Of a stretch of 11,566 nucleotides of DNA, positions 8,127 to 11,566 are shown in pieces. Positions within the stretch are counted from its first letter, which is position 1. The number at the start of each line of letters is the position of its first letter. Source of the stretch: JAFDVL01 sp043736395. Its GTDB lineage: Bacteria > Acidobacteriota > Blastocatellia > RBC074. The stretch is from assembly GCA_043736395.1 (NCBI GenBank), contig JAYTCQ010000102.1, positions 1-11,566 on the forward strand, in the 5' to 3' direction. Below the pieces are notes generated by a model. That model made no database searches. It worked only from the letters and a program-made list of their open reading frames with translations, and was not told the origin of the DNA. The position numbers and the translations under genes were made by a program.

Positions 8127-8416
8127 CTACAAACTCCGTCTATCAGAATCACAGATTGCGCTGTTTCATTCGTTCTTGAATGTAGGGTATTTTATTAGTG
8201 AATCGTGCGCAAAGTATACACAGATCAATACTTTCTTCAAACAAGTGATTCAAGCATTTGATTTAATTTGGCTGTACGTTGCATTGATTTTTTTATCAAT
8301 AGTTTCCGCCCCAAACTCTCACCAATTTTCACCTTGACTTGCAGAAAGATAAGAACTTCGGCAAGCTGATCACCTCCAACGAGCAACTATTTTCATTCAC
8401 TCTGGAGCAATACACC
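8127..8416. other. Divergent intergenic region
   Basis: This AT-rich stretch separates the minus-strand cluster from the plus-strand cytochrome gene and should hold promoters for both. Apart from the leftward candidate at 8213-8240 it contains a short AT palindrome, ATTGAT-6 nt-ATCAAT at 8283-8300, which could be an operator or chance. I found no convincing rightward -10/-35 pair and no RNA gene. The stretch 8339-8416 is open in frame with the cytochrome gene but shows no signal-peptide or domain features. Confidence 0.5.
8213..8240 (-). promoter_or_regulatory. Candidate sigma70-type promoter for the hydrolase-sulfatase cluster
   Basis: Reading the minus strand, TTGAAG (8240-8235) is followed after 16 nt by TATACT (8218-8213), 4/6 and 5/6 matches to the -35 and -10 consensus. 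Transcription would start near 8206, leaving an untranslated leader of about 80 nt before the ATG at 8126. Pattern match only. Confidence 0.35.
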
Positions 8417-8956
8417 ATGACAACTTTTTTGAGCAAACATTTAATCGTATTCATTGCACTCGTTTTATTTGGCCTGACCCAAAAGTCTCCGACGCCAGAC
8501 CCGACCAAGATGGAAATCACGGACTCCACTTTTAAATGCCTGACCCAAATGACAAGGGTACGCGGGTTTTATGTGGATAATTTATTGGGTAATCTAGAAG
8601 GAACTTTGAAGGTGGCAAATTCAACGACTGGCGGGAAATATCCGCTGGGTTCAGTGGTGCAACTTGTTCCGACTGAGGTCATGGTCAAACACGCTGAAGG
8701 CTGGAATAAGGACACCAATGACTGGGAATTTTTTGAATTAAATGTCACCGATGAAGGCAGCAAGATCAAAGTTCGCGGTGTCACGGAAGTCGTCAACCGG
8801 TTCGGCGGAAATTGTTTTTCCTGTCATGTGAAGGCCAAACCAGAATGGGATTTAATTTGTGAAAGCGATCATGGGTGTGCGCCGATCCCGCTGAAACCTG
8901 AGCAAATTGCCGCCATCCAAAAAGGCGATCCGCGCTGCAAAAATAATGCTAAGTAA
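8417..8956 (+). CDS. Exported monoheme c-type cytochrome, P460-like
   Basis: Predicted 179 residues. Residues 1-20 form a signal peptide (MTTFLSKHLIVFIALVLFGL); no lipobox cysteine follows. A single heme c motif CFSCH lies at 133-137. The layout (YPLGSVVQLV at 75-84, then GWN...NDWEFFEL, then a C-terminal CxxCH) recalls the cytochrome P460 family, small periplasmic heme proteins of which some oxidise hydroxylamine or detoxify NO; identity here is by pattern and distant. Additional cysteines at 41, 148, 154 and 174 could form disulfides. ATG at 8417 is preferred over a TTG at 8339 because GGAG lies 9 nt upstream and the signal peptide starts there. It ends in a double stop, TAA TGA, and the selenoprotein ATG follows 9 nt after the TAA in the same frame, so the two genes are probably co-transcribed. 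Confidence 0.75.
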   Translation: MTTFLSKHLIVFIALVLFGLTQKSPTPDPTKMEITDSTFKCLTQMTRVRGFYVDNLLGNLEGTLKVANSTTGGKYPLGSVVQLVPTEVMVKHAEGWNKDTNDWEFFELNVTDEGSKIKVRGVTEVVNRFGGNCFSCHVKAKPEWDLICESDHGCAPIPLKPEQIAAIQKGDPRCKNNAK

Positions 8957-8965
8957 TGATTTAAA

Positions 8966-10066
8966 ATGAACACAAATACTCCCGTCACAATTCTTTATGG
9001 CGACCGGGTCGTCACGATTCAGCAGGCAAACATCGAAGCTGCTGATTTATGGATCACGCCTGATGATCTTAAACGAGTGAACGATTTTGAGCTGAAACCT
9101 TCCGGAGCGTGCCTGGATGAGATTTGCATCCCCGTCAACCATTCAGGTGACGACGCGTTGATTCGTGTGAGTGAGAATACGACCTGGTTCAACCTCACCG
9201 GATTCGCGCGAAAAATTGATCAGGCTTTCGTCGTGGATACGGCATCGCGCGTTTGGAGTTTCGGCGAAATTACGGCAGTGCGCGGCAGCTATTTTAATGA
9301 TGGAATCGCACCTGAATTTGCTCTTCCTGATCGAACCGGCAAACAGGTTTCGCTGTCAGATTTTCGCGGCAAAAAAGTTCTGTTGCTGACCTGGGCTTCG
9401 TGGTGAGGATGCAAACTTGATCTGCCGGGCTGGCAGAAAATCTACGAAGAACTGAAAGATAAAAAATTTGATATCATCGCCGCCGCAGAGGATACTGGAG
9501 GCGAATCCGCTGCCGGAGAATTCTATGATAAGGCGCAGGCGACCTACACAACTTTGATTGACACAGAACATTCCATCAGTTCGCTGTATCACATGACAAA
9601 CGTGCCATCAGGCGTTTGGATCAATGAAGACGGGCGAATGGTGCGTCCTGTCGAACCAGCGTCCACTGCTTCAAAAACGCTGACGCTGGGGGAGAACGCG
9701 ATTCATACGATGGGCGATATTTATATTTCAGCGTTGCGGGACTGGGTAGAAAAAGGCGACGAGAGCGATTTTGCGATGTCGCCGGAAGAATTACGTCATC
9801 ACCTGAAGCCTCGTCCCGCTGGTGAACAGGAAGCGGACGCGAGTTTTCGACTTGGCGTTTATTTCCATAAAATTGGTCAGCGCGAAAGTGCGGAAAAATA
9901 TTGGCAACATGCCCAGAAATTGAATCCTGATAGTTGGAATTATCATCGGCAGGAATGGTTCTTCACGCCGGATGAAGCGAACAAAAAATGGTACAGTAAA
10001 TTCCTGCAGCTCGGCGATGAGCCTTATTATCCAACCTTGAAAATGCTTGCGACGGAAAAAGAATAG
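8966..10066 (+). CDS. Selenocysteine-containing thioredoxin-fold (TlpA/AhpC-like) redoxin, U-G-C active site
   Basis: One 366-residue protein if TGA at 9404-9406 is read as selenocysteine (Sec147). Residues 1-113 form an N-terminal domain with Cys49 and Cys54 (CLDEIC). From 114 a redoxin domain begins: APEFALPDRTGKQVSLSDF, the strand KVLLLTWASW, then Sec147-Gly148-Cys149 and KLDLPGWQ. The cis-proline is P214 (TNVPSGVWI). Residues about 288-325 resemble one TPR-like helical pair (RLGVYFHKIGQRESAEKYWQ), followed by an aromatic-rich tail. No signal peptide is seen, so it is probably cytoplasmic. Sec147 would be the attacking selenol in a thiol-disulfide or peroxide reaction, with Cys149 resolving. 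The ATG is fixed by an in-frame TGA at 8957-8959; no strong Shine-Dalgarno is visible, so coupling to the cytochrome gene is possible. A SECIS-like hairpin follows the TGA. The alternative is a Cys-to-stop mutation, but the frame is otherwise intact. Confidence 0.85.
9404..9406 (+). other. In-frame TGA recoded as selenocysteine
   Basis: The TGA falls in W-A-S-W-TGA-G-C-K-L-D-L-P, exactly where thioredoxin-fold proteins carry their catalytic N-terminal cysteine (TGC/TGT in Cys forms, one base from TGA). All 49 codons from 9407 to 9553 are sense, and homology to the redoxin fold continues without a frameshift through the cis-Pro loop. Confidence 0.83.
9419..9442 (+). promoter_or_regulatory. Candidate bacterial SECIS hairpin
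   Basis: CTGCC (9422-9426) pairs perfectly with GGCAG (9432-9436) around the loop GGGCT (9427-9431). GAT (9419-9421) can extend the stem by pairing with ATC (9440-9442) across an AAA bulge. The apical loop begins 20 nt after the TGA and starts with G, within the known bacterial SECIS range (loop about 16-37 nt downstream, G in the first two loop positions). It would bind SelB and direct Sec-tRNA to the UGA. It lies inside the coding sequence, as bacterial SECIS elements do. Confidence 0.72.
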
Positions 10067-10156
10067 ACGGTAGACGGTAGTGAAGGTCTCCGAGTAATCC
10101 GGTTCGTGTAAAGCGAAAGCGACCGACTACCGTCTACCGTCTACTCTTTTTCCGTC
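10051..10156. repeat. 31-bp inverted repeat of TAGACGG units at the selenoprotein gene end
   Basis: Arms 10051-10081 and 10126-10156 are reverse complements at 30 of 31 positions, with a 44-nt spacer. Each arm holds two tandem TAGACGG-type heptamers plus GACGGAAAAAGA. The left arm supplies the last codons and the TAG stop (10064-10066) of the selenoprotein gene. In RNA this is a very stable hairpin, but there is no adjoining U-run, so it may act as a transcript-end stabiliser or be a dispersed palindromic element rather than a classical terminator. The spacer contains GGTTCG but has no tRNA fold. Confidence 0.8.
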
Positions 10157-10317
10157 TGTTCCGTCTTCTCTCTTCTTCCTCAGCTAAATCCAAGCATTCG
10201 CAAATCATTTTTCATCCATTGTATTCCCGAATTAATTGCTCCAGAATAACTACGTTCACTAAGATTATTGTTCCCTAAAATTACTGCATCGCGTTCATCG
10301 CCTGCGGAGTTCTGTTT
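10157..10317. other. Intergenic region upstream of the DUF3500 gene
   Basis: AT-rich and non-coding by appearance. A weak promoter candidate is TTGCTC (10236-10241), 18 nt, TAAGAT (10260-10265), each 4/6 or less to consensus. GGAG at 10306-10309 is the probable ribosome-binding site, 8 nt before the ATG. Nothing else recognisable. Confidence 0.35.
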
Positions 10318-11493
10318 ATGAAAAAAATTACCCTTTCAGTTCTCTATTGTTCCCTCTTGCTCTTTATCGCATCACGCTATTGGGTTGCTTATACGCAATC
10401 CGTGAATCGCATGCAGATGTTTGAAGAGCAGCAACGAAAATTCCTTGCTGAACCATTCAAAGGCATCACCACTGATGGCAATGTAAAGCCGGGACTTTTC
10501 AAAATTAAGAACACCGGAGTCTCCACCAAACCCGTTCGAATTGCGACTGAAAATTTCCTAAAAAGTCTCAGCGACGAACAGCGCAAACGCACGACGTACG
10601 CCCTCAATGATGATGAATGGCGCAAGTGGGATAATCGTCATTTTCCTCCGCGTCAGGGCGTTGGATTCAAAGAAATGAGCGAACCTCAACGCAAGCTCGC
10701 GTTTGATCTAATCCGCGCCAGCCTTAGCGCAAAAGGCCTGCAAAAAACACAGGACGCGATGAAGCTCAACGGGACACTGGCGGAACTCACGAACAATTTT
10801 GATGAGTACGGCGAATGGCTTTATTGGATCACGGTGATGGGTACGCCGGACGACAAGGAACCGTGGGGATGGCAGCTGGACGGGCATCATTGCATCATCA
10901 ATTATTTTGTGATGGGAGATCAGGTCGTGATGACGCCGACGTTTATGGGCGGCGAACCCATTCGCGCTGAAGCGGGAAAATTTAAAGGCACAGTCATCAT
11001 GCAGGATGAGCAGGATAAAGGCTCGAAATTTTTTAATGCGCTCAGTCCAGAACAACAGACCCAAGCCATGATCGGTAAAGAGAAAGACAAAAATTATACT
11101 TTGACGGAAGCTTACAAAGACAACGTCGTTATTGATTATGCCGGGCTTTCCGCCGCAAAATTAAAAGCCGATCAAATCAAACTTTTACTGGAAATAATTT
11201 CTGAATACATCGGCAACATGGATGACAGACACGCCCGCATTAAAATGGACGAAGTGCGCCAGAACTTAATGCGAACTTCGTTTGCGTGGATCGGCGATCC
11301 GAGCGGCGTATTTTATTACCGCATTCAAAGCCCTGTTTTACTGATTGAATTTGATCATCAAACACCGATAGCATTGTCGCGTTCTCGTATTCCGACGCGG
11401 CAGCATGTGCATACCGTAGTGCGAACTCCGAATGGCAACGACTACGGCAAAGATTTGCTACGGCAACATTATGAATCGCATCCGCACAGTTAA
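10318..11493 (+). CDS. DUF3500 family protein, exported
   Basis: Predicted 391 residues. Residues 1-27 look like a signal peptide or signal anchor (MKKITLSVLYCSLLLFIAS). The DUF3500 hallmarks are PWGWQLDGHH (182-191), the strand INYFVMGDQVVMTPTFMGGEP (194-214) and the C-terminal FAWIG, then YYRIQSPVLLIEFDHQ (333-348) and HTVVRTPNGNDYGKDLLRQH (365-384). The His/Asp-rich WQLDGHH and EFDHQ segments suggest a metal or catalytic site, but the function of the family is not known. The start is supported by GGAG 8 nt upstream. It sits 250 nt downstream of the selenoprotein gene behind a strong inverted repeat, so it probably has its own promoter. Confidence 0.9.
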   Translation: MKKITLSVLYCSLLLFIASRYWVAYTQSVNRMQMFEEQQRKFLAEPFKGITTDGNVKPGLFKIKNTGVSTKPVRIATENFLKSLSDEQRKRTTYALNDDEWRKWDNRHFPPRQGVGFKEMSEPQRKLAFDLIRASLSAKGLQKTQDAMKLNGTLAELTNNFDEYGEWLYWITVMGTPDDKEPWGWQLDGHHCIINYFVMGDQVVMTPTFMGGEPIRAEAGKFKGTVIMQDEQDKGSKFFNALSPEQQTQAMIGKEKDKNYTLTEAYKDNVVIDYAGLSAAKLKADQIKLLLEIISEYIGNMDDRHARIKMDEVRQNLMRTSFAWIGDPSGVFYYRIQSPVLLIEFDHQTPIALSRSRIPTRQHVHTVVRTPNGNDYGKDLLRQHYESHPHS

Positions 11494-11498
11494 TACAA

Positions 11499-11566
11499 GC
11501 GGCATGGAGTACAAGCTTCAGCTTGGCTTTACTTCTCATCACTGTAAAACCAAGCTGAAGCTTGTA
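11499..11566. repeat. Palindromic element after the DUF3500 gene (continues to window edge)
   Basis: TACAAGCTTCAGCTTGG (11510-11526) and CCAAGCTGAAGCTTGTA (11550-11566) are perfect 17-bp inverted arms, extendable to 23 bp with one mismatch (11510-11532 and 11544-11566) around an 11-nt loop. GCGGCATGGAG (11499-11509) precedes it, as in inverted form beside the palindrome at 4833-4858. It starts 5 nt after the DUF3500 stop. It could end the transcript, but the shared core with the other copy points to a dispersed, MITE- or REP-like family. Confidence 0.78.

Noticed and set aside
8472..8549. Direct repeat GCCTGACCCAAA occurring twice in the cytochrome gene
   Set aside because: Only 12 bp, inside coding sequence, with no further symmetry; probably chance.
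9404..9406. TGA as a true stop, giving a 146-residue protein and a separate downstream gene
   Set aside because: The stop would cut a thioredoxin fold at its active site. The downstream frame continues the fold at once, its first start-like codon (TTG 9554) is mid-domain, and no ribosome-binding site is apparent there.
10082..10125. Possible tRNA (including tRNA-Sec) from GGTTCG in the inverted-repeat spacer
   Set aside because: Only 44 nt, with no acceptor or anticodon arms; the paired arms are heptamer repeats.

Overview
The window (about 48-50% GC by eye) looks like a chromosomal segment from a soil or freshwater bacterium of the Acidobacteriota (Blastocatellia-like), or of the Planctomycetota/Verrucomicrobiota. 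The evidence is a sulfatase next to a PSCyt1/DUF1549/DUF1553 plus DUF1501 pair, which is typical of those phyla, and several families of short dispersed inverted repeats that invade intergenic DNA and even reading frames. The phylum is an inference; no rRNA or marker gene is present.

Left part, minus strand (positions 8126 down to 1): a four-gene, apparently co-transcribed cluster, read from right to left. It comprises an exported alpha/beta hydrolase of the haloalkane dehalogenase subfamily I type (7152-8126), a secreted arylsulfatase-type sulfatase (4871-7135), a large secreted PSCyt1/DUF1549/DUF1553 protein with two CxxCH motifs (1342-4788), and a Tat-type DUF1501 protein that runs off the left edge (1-1332). 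Gaps are 16, 82 and 9 nt. All four products carry an export signal, so the cluster probably encodes envelope or periplasmic breakdown of sulfated, and possibly halogenated, organic matter. A candidate promoter lies at 8213-8240.

Right part, plus strand (8417 to 11493): a small exported monoheme cytochrome resembling cytochrome P460 (8417-8956), then 9 nt later a thioredoxin-fold gene (8966-10066) interrupted by one in-frame TGA at 9404-9406, then after a repeat-rich gap a secreted DUF3500 protein (10318-11493).

The most notable item is the TGA. It falls exactly where the catalytic cysteine of a TlpA/AhpC-type redoxin belongs (W-A-S-W-[TGA]-G-C). The frame stays open and recognisably homologous for another 219 codons. 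A 5-bp hairpin with a GGGCT loop starts 15 nt after the TGA, with its loop 20 nt after it, which is the geometry of a bacterial SECIS element. I read this as a 366-residue selenoprotein with a U-G-C active site, not as two genes or a pseudogene. No selA/selB/selC/selD gene is in the window.

Three kinds of short repeat are visible. Degenerate GGATTGCGG-type units sit in frame inside two protein genes. Palindromes built on ACAAGCT/AGCTTG follow the sulfatase and DUF3500 genes. A 31-bp inverted repeat made of TAGACGG units contains the stop codon of the selenoprotein gene.
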